Source of the DNA: Neurospora tetraspora
Taxonomy: Eukaryota > Ascomycota > Sordariomycetes > Sordariales > Sordariaceae
Length of the DNA: 64,000 nt
Reading direction: 5' to 3'
Assembly (NCBI RefSeq): GCF_033439725.1
Contig: NW_026944387.1
Span: 248,001 to 312,000, forward strand
Below the pieces are notes generated by a model. The model saw only the letters and a list, made by a program, of their open reading frames with translations. It made no database searches and had not been told where the DNA came from. How positions within the stretch are numbered: position 1 is the first letter of the stretch; each line of letters starts with the position of its first letter. The translations under genes and the position numbers were made by a program. Positions 34,364 to 45,534 of this stretch are shown here, piece by piece.

Positions 34364-36141
34364 ATGAGTCGTATACATAAAGCTCCCATGGCTCCTCTCT
34401 TCGTCTCATCTACGTTAGCGAGTCTGATGCTGGTTGTCTCCGGTCTCATACAACTCCCGGGCGACCTCTCCTCCACCATGATCACCATGCTACCTCTCAC
34501 CACCCTCTCCCTAGCCCTACTGTCACCAGCAGCAGGAGTCTTGGCATCAGCAAAACCACCCATCAAAGTCCCAGTCTCACCAGCCGGACGCCGTTCAAGT
34601 CCTTCACTCATAACCCGCAGCGGCGATGGCTTCATCCGCGCCTCCGTCCACGCTGCTCACGGCGCTCCCAAGCTTCGACGGAGACAGGAAGATGAAGGAT
34701 TGCACAACCAGAACCTCGGAACGACTTATACCATCGACATCGAGATCGGGACGCCTCCCCAGACTGTGACGCTTATCTTGGACACCGGGTCGCCGGATCT
34801 GTGGGTGAACCCGCAGTGTGAGACCTCAGGACAGGCGAAGTACTGCAATAGTTTCCCGCAGTTTGATTACACCAAGAGCAAGACGATCAAGGATACGGGG
34901 GCGGCGGATATCTTGAGTTATGGCAAGGGGAATGTGACGATTGAGTATGTGACTGATGATGTTACTATCGGTTGTGAGTCCTCATCCCTTCCTTCTCTTT
35001 CCTCTTCCACCGTACCTAGCGTAGACTGACAAACCCCCCAGCCGCGAAAGTCAAATCCCAAATCCTCGGCGTAGGCTTCGAATCAACCGACATCCCCCTC
35101 GGAATCCTCGGCCTCTCTCCCTCCGTCAACCCGGGCGTCTCCCCCTACCCTTACCTCCTCGACTCCATGGCCTCCCAAGGCATCATCTCCTCGCGCGCCT
35201 TCTCCCTGGACCTGCGTAGCATCGACAACCCCAGCGGGGCCGTCATCTTCGGCGGCGTCGACCTCGGCAAATTCTCTGGCAGCCTCGAAAAACTCCCCAT
35301 GCTTGACCCCTCCGATACCCCCTCCGGCGCTGACCGGTACTGGATCGTCCTGTCGGGGGTAGGCATGACTTACCCAAACGGCCAGGTAGAAGAGTCCGAG
35401 GAAATCGCCGTCCCCGTCTTTTTGGACAGCGGTGGCACTCTGTCCCGCCTTCCGTCGACCATCTTCCAGGCGATTGGGGACTCTTTCCCCGGGAGCCAGT
35501 ACGATCCCGAGTCAGGGTTTTACATAGTCGATTGCTCGGCGGCTAGTCAAGAAGCAGGATCAGTCGATTTCATTTTTGGGTCTAAAAAAATCCGTGTGCC
35601 GTATGCGGATTTCATCTGGGAGGTGCAGAAAAATGTGTGTGTCGTTGGTGTCTTGCCGACCGAGGACGAGCCGGTGTTTGGTGATTCGTTCCTGCGCGCG
35701 GCGTACGTGGTTTATGATCAGGATAATAGGAACTTGCATCTGGCTCAGGCGGCGAATTGCGGAGAGCAGATTGTGGAGATTGGGAGCGGGGAGGATGCGG
35801 TGCCGAGTTCGGCGGGGAAGTGTAAGGATAGTGGACCGACGAAGACGGCGGGCGGTGGAGGGTTGGATGTTACGGCTACGAGGGCGCCGACGAGGACGGC
35901 GGCCGGGAGTGGGCCGGCCGTGACCAACTCGGAGTTTGGACCGGGACCGGCGGGGACGAGGGTTAGTACGGGCGGGATTGGATTGCCGACGGGGACGGGT
36001 GGTGGTGGTGGTGGAGGTGGAGGTTCGGGGGGTGGAAATGGAAATGGGAAGGATGATAGTGCGGCGAGTGGGCTGGATGTTGGGGTTATCGCTGCGGCGG
36101 TGTTGGCTGGGTTAAATATGCTGGTTGTTTGGCTGCTATAA
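34364..36141 (+). CDS. Yapsin-like, probably GPI-anchored aspartic protease
   Basis: Pepsin-family (A1) secreted protease, 569 aa; exons 34364-34973 and 35042-36141 with GTGAGT and CCCAG intron ends. The first active-site motif is LILDTGSPDLW, the second VFLDSGGTLS; both catalytic Asp are present. The splice joins VTIG to SAKVKSQILGVGF. After the protease core come a Ser/Thr- and Gly-rich stalk (GTGGGGGGGGGSGGGNGNG) and a terminal hydrophobic run VGVIAAAVLAGLNMLVVWLL, typical of a GPI signal. The start is uncertain: the ATG used gives two hydrophobic N-terminal stretches, while 34478 (MITMLPLTTLSLALL) would give a classical signal peptide and is perhaps likelier. A dibasic site LRRRQEDE near residue 108 suits propeptide removal. 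Role: probably cell-wall or surface-protein processing. Confidence 0.9.
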
Positions 36142-36795
36142 TGGGCATGATGGCGCGGTGTACATGATGATGTTATGACATATTGAATGGTTATGGGTAT
36201 TGAGTATTGGAACTAATCATGTTGGCGTTGGGATATACCGCTATACCCCGTCGGTCAATAACACAGGGCGGATTTCTTTGGATATATGTCGATGATACAC
36301 TCCCTTGTCATTGAGCAGTAATGAGAATCAAACATAACCGGACTTCTTCACTATTGGAAGGTGGGGAGTGAAGAGATGTGGTTTGAGAGGGAAGGTGGAA
36401 CTTGTCAAGTCAAAGTCTTCTCAAATTTCCCCTCTTTCTCCCACGCAGCTTCGACTTTCCCATCACCACCAACATCAACACAGGACTAATATTCAGGCAT
36501 CATCAGCGGCTTCAATCTGGGATTGACATACCCACCTGAGCCAACTCGAATCGTCGCGCCCATGTGTGCAACCGGTTTGGCGGGAAAGTGACCACCGGAT
36601 TACCGTGACGGACACAGATAAAAAAAAAAGCACCGAAAGTGAGACAGCAACTGGGTGGGCATAATGCGATGAGAACGACATCTCCCTCCACGACCTCAAC
36701 GCCCATTCTGACTTCACCGCCGGAGTCAGAGTCAAGTCAAACGCCAGACCAGATCACCACCAAATCAAAGTCGAACTCTGGCTTGTCACCAACGA
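36142..36795. other. Intergenic or possible 5' part of a small gene
   Basis: A forward frame at about 36670-36840 reads in a protein-like way (HDLNAHSDFTAGVRVKS, HQIKVELWLVTNEW) and overlaps the start of the small membrane-protein frame at 36796. No convincing intron joins them. Confidence 0.3.
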
Positions 36796-36960
36796 ATGGG
36801 ACGAACTGTCCTGCTGGGTATGCTCATTCCAATACTAGTTCTCTTAGCAGCAGTATTGGGGTTCTGGTATCTCGGAAGGAAAAGAAAGCAGCGACGCGAC
36901 CAGCGACTGCGCCTCTCCGAGGGTGGAATTAGATGCGGTGGGGACGGTGAGGGTTGTTGA
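36796..36960 (+). CDS. Possible 54-aa single-pass membrane protein
   Basis: A short frame from an ATG at 36796: MGRTVLLG, a hydrophobic helix LIPILVLLAAVLGFWYL, then a positively charged GRKRKQRRDQR tail, as in a type-II or tail-cytoplasmic membrane protein. It may instead be the last exon of a longer gene that starts upstream in another frame. No family recognised. Confidence 0.35.
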   Translation: MGRTVLLGMLIPILVLLAAVLGFWYLGRKRKQRRDQRLRLSEGGIRCGGDGEGC

Positions 36961-37409
36961 TGAAGATACGAAAAGGAGGACGTGGGAGAGGCAAGAGTTG
37001 GAGGGGTCGGGGGTTTTGGGAAGTTCTGATGTTGAATGTTGAGTTACCTCTAGATGATGATCACGAATAACAAGACATGGAAAAGGATGTGTTCCCAGCA
37101 AACTGGGCATTCGGCAAAAAGAATCCTGGGTATGAAGAGAATGTGGTAAAGACATATCTCAACATATGCCAATACATGAACAACAACCAGTACTTGTCAG
37201 CGTCACCTGCTGTCGCCTTGATAATTGGGATGCTGAGGTTGAAATGATGGAAATGTCGCCCGCTTGATTGGTATCCTTGAAACATCCATAACCACAAACC
37301 AGAACACCATACATGTGTAAGACAGCAAAATCACTGAAAGCACCATAACTCCAAACCCCGCGACCCTTTCCGCCCATCTAGAATCAGACTCGAGCAATCA
37401 TGCACTTGC
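36961..37409. other. Intergenic, no gene seen
   Basis: Between the small membrane-protein frame and the 3' end of the J-protein gene. No coding signal. Confidence 0.5.
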
Positions 37410-38584
37410 TTACGCCTTTCTTTTCTTTGCCTTCTTCGCCCCACCACTTGACGAACCGCCCCTCCCCAACCCAGCTTGTATCCTTTGAAACTCCTCCTCG
37501 TCAAGTTCCGGTGGCTCCTCCGCCTTCCTTTTGCCTCCCTTCCCCTTCGGCTTAGCTCCATACTTTTCCGCCAATTTATCAAACATATCCCCCCTACTCT
37601 GCTGTCTCGCCAAGATCAACGCGGCCAGGGCACCTTCGCCGTCATCCTTCTTTCCTTTTCCTCCCTTGCCCTTAGCCTTCCCACCTTTACTGCTGTCACC
37701 ATTACCGGAACCCATCAACTTGTCATAAACCCCCAACTCCTTAGCAAGTTCTTCCGCCTCCTTCGCCTCCCCCCTCGCAGCCTTCACCCTCGCCGCCCGC
37801 TTCTTCTTCGTCTCCTTGGTATAATTCGGATAAGCCTCCACCTCCCCCTTCTCAATAGCTTCATCAATCCATGTCCTAAACCGCTCATCGTCTTCCAACA
37901 CATTAGATAACAGCACACTCTCGTATACTCCGTCCATATCGCCCTCGAATTCGGTGTAAGCGGCCAGAACATCCGATCGCTCTTCGTCGGAGTTTTTGTA
38001 AGTCTTTGCGAACGCCTCGATGGTGGCTTCGGAGATGGAATCGGCAAAACAGGATTTGTAGTAGTCGGCCCAGTTGAAGTCATCTTGGGCGAGAGTGTCT
38101 GACGTTGAGCCCGTGGTGTCGTAGAGTTGGCGGCGGGTGGGGGAAGAGAGGATGGCGTGGGCTAGGGCGATTTGTTGGAATTTGGCGGTGGCGGAGTCCT
38201 TTTGTTCGGCTGGGACCTTGTCTAGACACAGGCATTCGGTTAGTCAAGCACACGGTAAGAAGACCGAGAAGGAGGGAGGGATTGCAGGAGGGGAAGGAGA
38301 GCCATAAAGACGAAGAGCAGAGAAAGGGCTAGAAGTAGGGAAAAGGGAAATAGAAATTGGGAACAGGAGAATAGGGAGGGAAAAGTCATACCAGGATGGT
38401 TCTTTAACGCAGCCTTCCGATACGCAGTCTTGATCTGATCGGCGGTCGCATCGCGCTCAAGTCCAAGGACCTCGTAAGGGTCGATGGTGGGGGGTTCTTC
38501 GACGTCGGAGAGGTCATGCTCGTCGTGGTCATCTTCGCCAGAGTCGGAAGGCGGTTTCACGGCTCTTTTGGTAGTCCGAGGCAT
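37410..38584 (-). CDS. J-domain co-chaperone, DNAJC9-like
   Basis: Hsp40 protein, 334 aa; exons 38584-38392 and 38221-37410. The 170-nt intron falls inside the HPD motif, and the splice restores HPDKVPAEQKD. The J-domain starts at DPYEVLGLERDATADQIKTA and continues to HAILSSPTRRQLYD. Next comes the DNAJC9-type region: FNWADYYKSCFAD, EAFAKTYKNSDEERSDVL and DMDGVYESVLLSNVLEDDERF. The C-terminus is Lys-rich and ends AKKAKKRKA, a likely nuclear localisation signal. DNAJC9 in humans is a histone H3-H4 co-chaperone that recruits Hsp70; transfer of that role here is inference. It shares a 290-bp divergent upstream region with the deaminase gene. Confidence 0.92.
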
Positions 38585-38874
38585 TGTGGATTAGTAGTAC
38601 CGCAACAGTGTTCAACGGATGCGCGCAAATGTGAGTTATGGCGATGCGATGCGATGGATTGATCAGTTGGTGATTTAAACAATGGTCTGGGGAGACGCGA
38701 CGACGCGGCTTATCTTATCAGGTGACAAGGGTCCGTGAATCTGTCGTAGGAGTGGCAGACTGACAGCTGTCTGTAGAAGTGACGGGCCGGCGAGGGAGCT
38801 CAAGGTGTTGGTCAATTCCACCTGTCGACTTGTCATCTCTCCCTCCCTCACCATCACCCGCACCAAGACTCAAG
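38585..38874. promoter_or_regulatory. Divergent promoter, J-protein and deaminase genes
   Basis: 290 bp between start codons on opposite strands, with short GATGCGATG-type repeats near 38640-38655. No clear TATA element. Confidence 0.4.
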
Positions 38875-39381
38875 ATGACTTCTTCGATCCAACCAGGAGA
38901 CCACCAAGGCTACATGCGCCTGGCCCTCTCTCTGGCCCAAAAGTCGCCTCCAAAACCTACCAACTACCGCGTTGGAGCAGTCGTCGTGGATATACCCTCC
39001 AACACCATCCTGGCGACTGGGTACACCTTGGAACTGGAGGGCAACACTCATGCCGAGCAATGTTGTTTCATGAAGCTGGCACAACAACATGGTGTCTCCG
39101 AGGAGAAGCTGAGTGACGTCCTTCCCTCGAACTTGGCACTCTACACCACTGTCGAGCCGTGCTCCCAGCGTTTGAGCGGGAACTTGCCATGTGTGGAAAG
39201 AGTGCTGAGGCTGGCAGGGTGTATCAAGACGGTCTATGTTGGAATACTGGAGCCGGAGACGTTTGTTCAGGAGAACACGGGAAGGAAGTCTTTGAAGGAC
39301 GCGGGCATTGAGGTGGTGCATATCGAGGGGATGGAGAAAGAGATTTTGGAGGTTGCCACTGCTGGGCACGTCAAAGAGTGA
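38875..39381 (+). CDS. CDA-fold deaminase, Rib2/DRAP-deaminase-like
   Basis: Zinc-dependent deaminase of 168 aa, intronless. The start is the ATG giving MTSSIQPGDHQ; the frame is open farther upstream but with no ATG-supported conserved sequence. Zinc and catalytic residues: HAE (59-61) in GNTHAEQ, and Cys96 and Cys106 in EPCSQRLSGNLPC. The surrounding VGAVVVD, LELEGNTHAEQ, YTTVEPCSQRLSGN and EPETFVQENTGRK closely match the DRAP deaminase domain of yeast Rib2 (riboflavin synthesis: removal of the pyrimidine amino group). The protein is a stand-alone deaminase without Rib2's pseudouridine-synthase half. It is divergent from the J-protein gene and convergent with the dehydratase, only 75 bp between stop codons. 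Confidence 0.85.
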   Translation: MTSSIQPGDHQGYMRLALSLAQKSPPKPTNYRVGAVVVDIPSNTILATGYTLELEGNTHAEQCCFMKLAQQHGVSEEKLSDVLPSNLALYTTVEPCSQRLSGNLPCVERVLRLAGCIKTVYVGILEPETFVQENTGRKSLKDAGIEVVHIEGMEKEILEVATAGHVKE

Positions 39382-39456
39382 ACAACACCAAGAAGACGAA
39401 ATATCAACGCATATAAATCAAATCTATCGCTACTTCTGGCTTTTGTCTACACCATC

Positions 39457-40920
39457 TTAGAACTTTGGTCCCTCAAGAATGGGCTTGGCCTCCTCAGTCC
39501 TCCACCAGCTCTTCTCACCACCAGGATATTCGAACCGATCCATGCTGTCCGCCTTCATCTCGACGGAATACCCAGGCTCCGTGGGAGTCTGATAGTACCC
39601 ATCCTTGATAACAGACGGATACAAGAAGTGCTCATGAAGATGATCAACATACTCCAACACCGACTTCTTCCCACTGACCACCACATAATCAATCGTGCTC
39701 AAGTGCTGCGTATACTCGGGCAACCCGACACCGCCCGAATGCGGCACAATCGGCACGCCATACTTCTTCGCAATCAACAACACCGCCAACACCTCATTGA
39801 CACCTCCCATCCGGCAAGCATCAATCTGGCATACATCAATCGCCCCGCTCATCAACAACTGCTTGAACACCACCCTGTTCTGACACATCTCGCCCGTAGC
39901 CACTCCAATCCCATACTCCTTCAGCGCCTCCCTAATCGCCTTGTGGCCGAGGATATCATCCGGGCTAGTCGGCTCCTCAATGAACCACGGCTTAAACTCC
40001 TTCAGCTCCTTCATGTACTCAATAGCCTCCGGCACCGACCAAACCTGGTTGGCATCCACCATCAACACATTCCCCTTATCATACCCAATCACCTCCCTCG
40101 CGATCCCCAACCGTCTCTTATCCTGTTCCACACTGCCACCAACCTTGAGCTTAAAATGCCTATACCCCTTCTCCATCGTCTCCCTCAACAACGCCTTCAT
40201 CTTCTCCTCCCCATACCCCAACCACCCCGCGCTGGTAGTATACGCCGGCACAGCCCTGTTCTCCTCCGCCTCCTTAATCCTCTTTGTCTTCGTAGGTTCC
40301 ATCGCCCTCAACATCTGCACCGCCTCCTGCGGCGTGATCGCATCAGTGATGTACCTAAAATCGATACACTGCACAAACTCCGAAGGACTCATCTCCGCCA
40401 CAATCCGCCACACGGGTTTTCCAAGGACCTTGGCCCACAGGTCCCAGATGGCGTTGACGACGGCGCCCAGGGCCAGGTGGATCACGCCCTTTTCCGGGCC
40501 GATCCAGCGGAGTTGGGAGTCGTTGACCAGGTGTCGCCAGGTTTGGCCCCAGTTGGCGACGAGACTGGAGAGGGTGCGGCCAAGGATGCGGTCGGCGACG
40601 TGGTTGATGGCGGAGCAGACGATGTCGTTGCCGCGGCCGATGGTGAAGGTCTGTTTTTTTGGGGGGAGAGGGGTGGTGTTAGTTTCCTTGATGCTTTCTG
40701 GTTTGGTTTGGTTTGGGTTTCATGCTGGGAGGGGGAGACCGGGAGAAAAAAGACGAACCATGCCATGCCCGGTGTACTTGGAGTCCGTCTGGAGAATGCA
40801 GTAAGCGGCCGAGTAGTCGCCGGCGGCGTTCATGGCGTCGGAGCCGGTCTTGTCGAGGGAGGTGGGGAAGCGGACATCGCGGGTGGTCCAGCCCGTTATT
40901 GTGATTTCTTGTTCGGACAT
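39457..40920 (-). CDS. Enolase-superfamily dehydratase, L-fuconate dehydratase (ENOSF1)-like
   Basis: Mandelate-racemase subgroup enzyme, 451 aa; exons 40920-40759 and 40650-39457. The 108-nt intron has a GTTCGT donor and AACAG acceptor, and joins YTGHGM to TFTIGRGNDI as in the family. Active-site features: KxK base pair in HFKLKVGG (Lys221, Lys223), metal ligands Asp253 (MVDAN), the IEEP glutamate (about 279) and Glu308 (ATGEMC), and His358 in VPHSGG. The sequences DACRMGGVNEVLAVLLIAKK and CQNRVVFKQ are characteristic of fuconate dehydratases. Predicted reaction: L-fuconate to 2-keto-3-deoxy-L-fuconate with Mg2+; other acid sugars are possible. No other sugar-catabolism gene lies beside it. 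Confidence 0.92.
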
Positions 40921-43333
40921 TGTGATTGTTTGTGATGTTATTCCTGGCGACGAGGGGGCTGCTATGGTGTTGAGAGACGTGTGAGAGCTCCTTTTCGTCA
41001 GGTTCACTAGAGGTAGGCAGGTAATGAGCAAGAGAAGAGAATTGGGAACAAGTTGTATTTCAGTCTACTGAAGGGAAATGGTTTCTCGGTCTCGGCTCAT
41101 CGTTTGCGAGGCCCAGAGCTGCCATCGTCGGTCATCTTGAGCCGTTGGGGACTGGGGTAAACTGGGGTAAACTGGGGAAGAGGGCACGCTTGTGAGGGGT
41201 ATGGTGGGGTTAGCCTCGCGGACATCTGTTAGTGGATGACTTATTTCAGCCTATAATATACAGTCAATATCGTGTACTGAGCTAACAGACTTTGAGGGTC
41301 AACTTTTGATCGTCTTCATGAACTGAGCCTTCTGATTGATGGATAAATACAAAGCTTCTCCAAGTGGGGGTCATTGATGGTTGATGGGATTGAACCGTTC
41401 CTATCACCTTTCAAGTTTCAACCTTTCATCCTTCAGCCTGAGTACTATCAAGGTTCGCAAAGTCACCAGACATGAAGGAATCACAGGCTTCGAGTTGGAA
41501 GGAATATTTCCCCCGGTCAACTAGGTTCTGGTGGGTGATATCTCTTCGTCTTCCAGTTGTCCTTTGTCTTGACTAAGTTCACAAGAATTTGAGTGTGGTA
41601 CTCCCAGTTATCTCTTCAAAGAACGAGTCAAGACTTATAAGATACACGTGGAAATCGTCATCCCGGAGAGTCTTTTCAGGTACGGTGCCAGGCAATTGGC
41701 GACTATCTGAACACTGGTCAGTGAACCGCGTTCGGATCGTTCAGGGTCATGACACGTCAAGTCCAAGCGGATGAGGTACGATGTCTGTGTTCGAGTCTGT
41801 GCGAAGACCAAGTTTGCTGGTTTGTTTCTCATCCAAACAAGACTCAGCCGCCAACATGAACAAGGCCAATAAGTGATGTTTCTGTTCAGTCGACTTCGGA
41901 CTATTGTTTTGGACAAGAGAAAAACACAACTCTGGGAAGCTTAGAAAGAAAGTGGACTAAACCAATGCTCATATACTTGGTAGGAGAGGGCAAACCTTCA
42001 ACAATTGCCAAAGCATCGGTCGAGCGATGTCGGGCTGTTCCGATGATTTCCATGTGGCACTGAGCCACGAGTCAGAACCCAGGTCGATCTGTTGAAACAT
42101 GTTCGCCGCTTCACTAACCGTTGCTTTATCTCCATAGAATATTTCTAGAAACTTTTTGTTGGGTCACCTGTTCAGAGTCCCATTGTTCTAGCCTCCGGTC
42201 TCGCGATTGTTGTTTCTAGGGATTGTCGGGGGTAGCACAGTGACCCCAGTGCCTCATCAATATCGGTGACTCAAAGCAACAAGACTACCGGTTTCTGTCT
42301 GTCGGAAAATATTAGATATCAACTCCTCAACCAATGTTTCTCGGCATTTCACGAGTCTAGGGGAAACATCGCAACATGACCTCACTGTCGTCGACAAAAC
42401 ATAGGTATATTGGGGTTAGGGTTGGTATAGCGAAGTGCACTAACAATTACCCGCTGACCCACTCCGCCAAGTGCCTTCGCTGAATCGCGCAACCTCAAAC
42501 TTGGACTTTCTCTTCTCCCAGCCGAGAAACCATGATCACCCGCTCCAGTCACACGACAATGGCTGTCTCAAGAGACACACGCTCTCATATTCTCCAACGC
42601 TACTGGTCAAGCGACCACCATGTTGTGGACCGGCGAGATTTGACCCAGCTGAAATGATGGAGCTGGCCAGAGCAAACCGGAGCTCTTATCGCAATGTCAA
42701 CATCCAACCTCCCACCGTCAGTGTCATCGTTCGAGATGGCCGTTACGATGACGGCTCCCTGCCCTTTTCTCAAAACCTTTCGATTGTCCCTGCATCAGTG
42801 GGATACACGTGTACGGATCCTGGCTTTGGTGGAATCGATCAACTACCGCAAGGACCGGATGTTAAAAAGCGTCAGAAAGCTTGGATGACACGGGAGTGGA
42901 GGTCATCGGCGCTTCTAGGGTTCCAGTATCAACGTCTTCTTTCATTCTAGACTTTTGACTGGAAGCCCAGAAAAGCTGAATGATTCAATTTCCAGAGACA
43001 CGCGTCAGTTCAGGGTCTTTTCGCTAATTCTGACAGGTCACCCTGGACAAGCACCCTGACCACCCTTTTCCAGCTCTACCAGCCCTGTGAGTGAAGCCAA
43101 ATCCGGTTTTGGCATTGGATGGGAAATCGTCATGGGTCCCCCATCCACTATCAACGAGTGATGGACACTCCAACGTCATATTACCCAACAACCAGTCCTC
43201 GTGGAAAACATTCAATATGAACTGCCCTTTTCATGACCCCGGCAGTGTTTCACACAATATCTCTCCCATATTGACTGACCATCACCACAAGTTGTCTGAC
43301 TGATCGTCAAATTACCACCATACAACTCACACA
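40921..43333. other. 2.4-kb intergenic region
   Basis: No gene supported. It contains a short tandem repeat of ACTGGGGTAA at 41151-41177 (2.7 copies). Open frames near 41.6-41.9 and 42.5-42.95 kb lack motifs. The right end is the upstream region of the next gene. Confidence 0.5.
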
Positions 43334-44746
43334 ATGACAGGAATGGAACGAACAAGAGAGGCCTTCCACCTCATGACCACCAACAAGGTGCCGAAACTGA
43401 GGAGGAAACTTCAAAAGTCTGTCTCGAAGCAAAAACGCGGAGATGAGCCGAGGAGGGTGGTATCAGACACATACAGAAAGAGCAAGTCCTCAAAACACCA
43501 CATCACCACTGCCGACATCAGCAGTCCCATCACAGCAACACCCCCATACCTGCCTCCCGTGACAGTAACACCGGGAATCAGAGAGCCAGAATGGTCGGAA
43601 TACCTATGGCACTCTCCTCCTCGGTCCCCTCCTCGGTCCCCTCCTCGGCGGTCCGAGAAGAAACAACAACAGCAACCTGAACCCGAAGAAATCCCAGAAC
43701 CAGACTCACCTGTCAGAATTATTCCCGAGCTCTCGCACCTTGCCATCAGCGATGCAGACCGCCGGGCATCTATGAGCAGTGGTCCCTCGTCCCCGGTGTC
43801 TCAAGGCTCACCGAGACGCCGGGCAAAGACACCCATCTTCTCCATCGGCCAGCTAGAAAACATTCCCCGACCACGCAACGCCCTAGCAGACGAGAAGCGC
43901 TCCAGCGTCGCGCAAATCGCCGAAGAGTATCGCGCCCTCCTCGAATCCCGCAACTCCTCCATCTTCTCCCACACCCGGTCAGACCCAACACATTCCCGGG
44001 AGCAGCTGAGGAGACAACAGACCACCTCATCACGACGAGCCCAGTCACAACCACCCATTTCACGTACCAACACCACTCGCAGTCGCCACGCTGGGAACGG
44101 TGGCCACCGCAACAGCCATACCGGGATGCACACCTTGGCACCTTCAGCACTGAATCTCTCCCCTCAACTATCCTCCTTTCCCAGACCACCAACAACCCCC
44201 AAAAGTCTGCAACCGGAAGCACCATCCCCAAGATCAGACGACGGAACTCTAGTAGCCTTTGACGACGAAACCGTTTACTTCAAACCCGACTTCGCGTCCC
44301 CTCGTCCCCCTTCCATCTCCGACTTTCCCCTCCCCATTCCCACTCCCACTCCCGCGCCGATAGTCCAGAAAGACTTGTCACTGCAAATCTGTCTCGACCT
44401 TCTCACCAGGGACCTCTCAGCGCATCTAATGCCGGGGTTGAGGCACCGACAGGCCAGGAATTCGACAGAAGGGAAGAAGGAGAAGCTGTCTACGGAAACG
44501 TCGGCGCTGCAGGTGTGGGTTATGATTGAGGGGTATGAGAAGTTGAGGGAGGAGTTGTTGCTGCAGGATGGGAAGTTTGGGGTGGTGGTGGAAGGAGGAG
44601 GGCCACAGAAGGAGGCGGTGAAAGCTATGTTGGACACTTGGCTGAGTGCGCTTTATAAGATTTATGATGAGTTGAGTGAGGAGGCTTTTGAGGTTAGGAG
44701 TGAGAGTAATTATTCGGATTATGAGGATGGGTATGTCTTGGAGTAG
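43334..44746 (+). CDS. Disordered fungal protein with conserved helical C-terminus, unknown function
   Basis: Single-exon protein of 470 aa; the start is at an ATG preceded by an A-rich CACACA context. Residues 1-330 are low-complexity, basic and Ser/Pro-rich, with RSPPRSPPRSPPRRSEKK encoded by a 12-bp tandem repeat and a Gln run. One conserved-looking block is RSSVAQIAEEYRALLESRNSS. The C-terminal region (about 355-455) is a folded, helical segment: KDLSLQICLDLLTRDLSAHL, ALQVWVMIEGYEKLREEL and AVKAMLDTWLSALYKIYDEL. This architecture is common among conserved hypothetical proteins of filamentous ascomycetes. I do not recognise a named domain. Confidence 0.85.
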   Translation: MTGMERTREAFHLMTTNKVPKLRRKLQKSVSKQKRGDEPRRVVSDTYRKSKSSKHHITTADISSPITATPPYLPPVTVTPGIREPEWSEYLWHSPPRSPPRSPPRRSEKKQQQQPEPEEIPEPDSPVRIIPELSHLAISDADRRASMSSGPSSPVSQGSPRRRAKTPIFSIGQLENIPRPRNALADEKRSSVAQIAEEYRALLESRNSSIFSHTRSDPTHSREQLRRQQTTSSRRAQSQPPISRTNTTRSRHAGNGGHRNSHTGMHTLAPSALNLSPQLSSFPRPPTTPKSLQPEAPSPRSDDGTLVAFDDETVYFKPDFASPRPPSISDFPLPIPTPTPAPIVQKDLSLQICLDLLTRDLSAHLMPGLRHRQARNSTEGKKEKLSTETSALQVWVMIEGYEKLREELLLQDGKFGVVVEGGGPQKEAVKAMLDTWLSALYKIYDELSEEAFEVRSESNYSDYEDGYVLE

Positions 44747-45534
44747 AGCAAAAGGCAGAGAATTCAAGGGAATGATTCATGGAAATATGGGTTTGCATGG
44801 CGTCGGGCTTGGAATGGACTGTTTATTTGGAGACTCTGGTGGTCTGATGGTTATGGATATGGATTGGATATGATTATACCCGGAAAGACATATAGAATGC
44901 ATTGGGTCGGAAGTTTGGAGTTTAGCTTTTGTTTGTTTAGATTCTGGTTATTCTAGATAGCGGATCATAGATGGACAACCCATTTGGTGTACGTTCATCT
45001 CCTCTTCATTCAGGTATTCCACGTGGTTAAGTTACCAGCCCCGGGTACACGACCGTTGCACTCCTTCTGGAATAGTATCCATGATGGCGAAAAGAGCGTC
45101 AGGGGAAAGTTCGCCTTCGATCCCAAGGAAGGCTTCGATCCTCTCCACCATCACGGCAATAGGAGCCGGACTTTCGCCATGGCTTCCGTTCTGAGCTGTG
45201 GTACTTTTTAAATTTTGTTGATTTTGTTGAGTTAGATCTGTACACTATATGCCTCTATATCGAGCAATCACTACACGTATCATCATACAAATGCCCAGAC
45301 AGAAGATGGCAAACATTGGAGTGTTTGTTTACATTCGTGGACCGACTCACTGACGTCATTGTCTCGTTCATGACGTACCGTAAGTAGTCTAAGAAAGCAC
45401 TGTATTGCACACTGTCCCCGCATCTCTCCATCTTCGATTCTAGGCTTCCCCGGATCTTGGCACATTCATCTCCAATTCATCATCTTGAAATCGCGATTCC
45501 CTCATCGCATATTGCCTCTCCCCTAGTAAACAAA
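44747..45534. other. Intergenic, upstream of rad10
   Basis: 3' flank of the disordered-protein gene and promoter region of rad10. No gene seen. Confidence 0.5.

Noticed and set aside
33793-34380. 195-codon plus-strand frame
   Set aside because: Low-complexity translation without motifs; a different frame in the same stretch looks more protein-like, so neither is called a gene.
39628-40935. 435-codon open frame on the plus strand
   Set aside because: It is the antisense shadow of the fuconate-dehydratase-like gene; the opposite strand has full family motifs and a spliced structure.
42471-42950. 159-codon plus-strand frame
   Set aside because: No motif, no splice support, ordinary chance-length frame.
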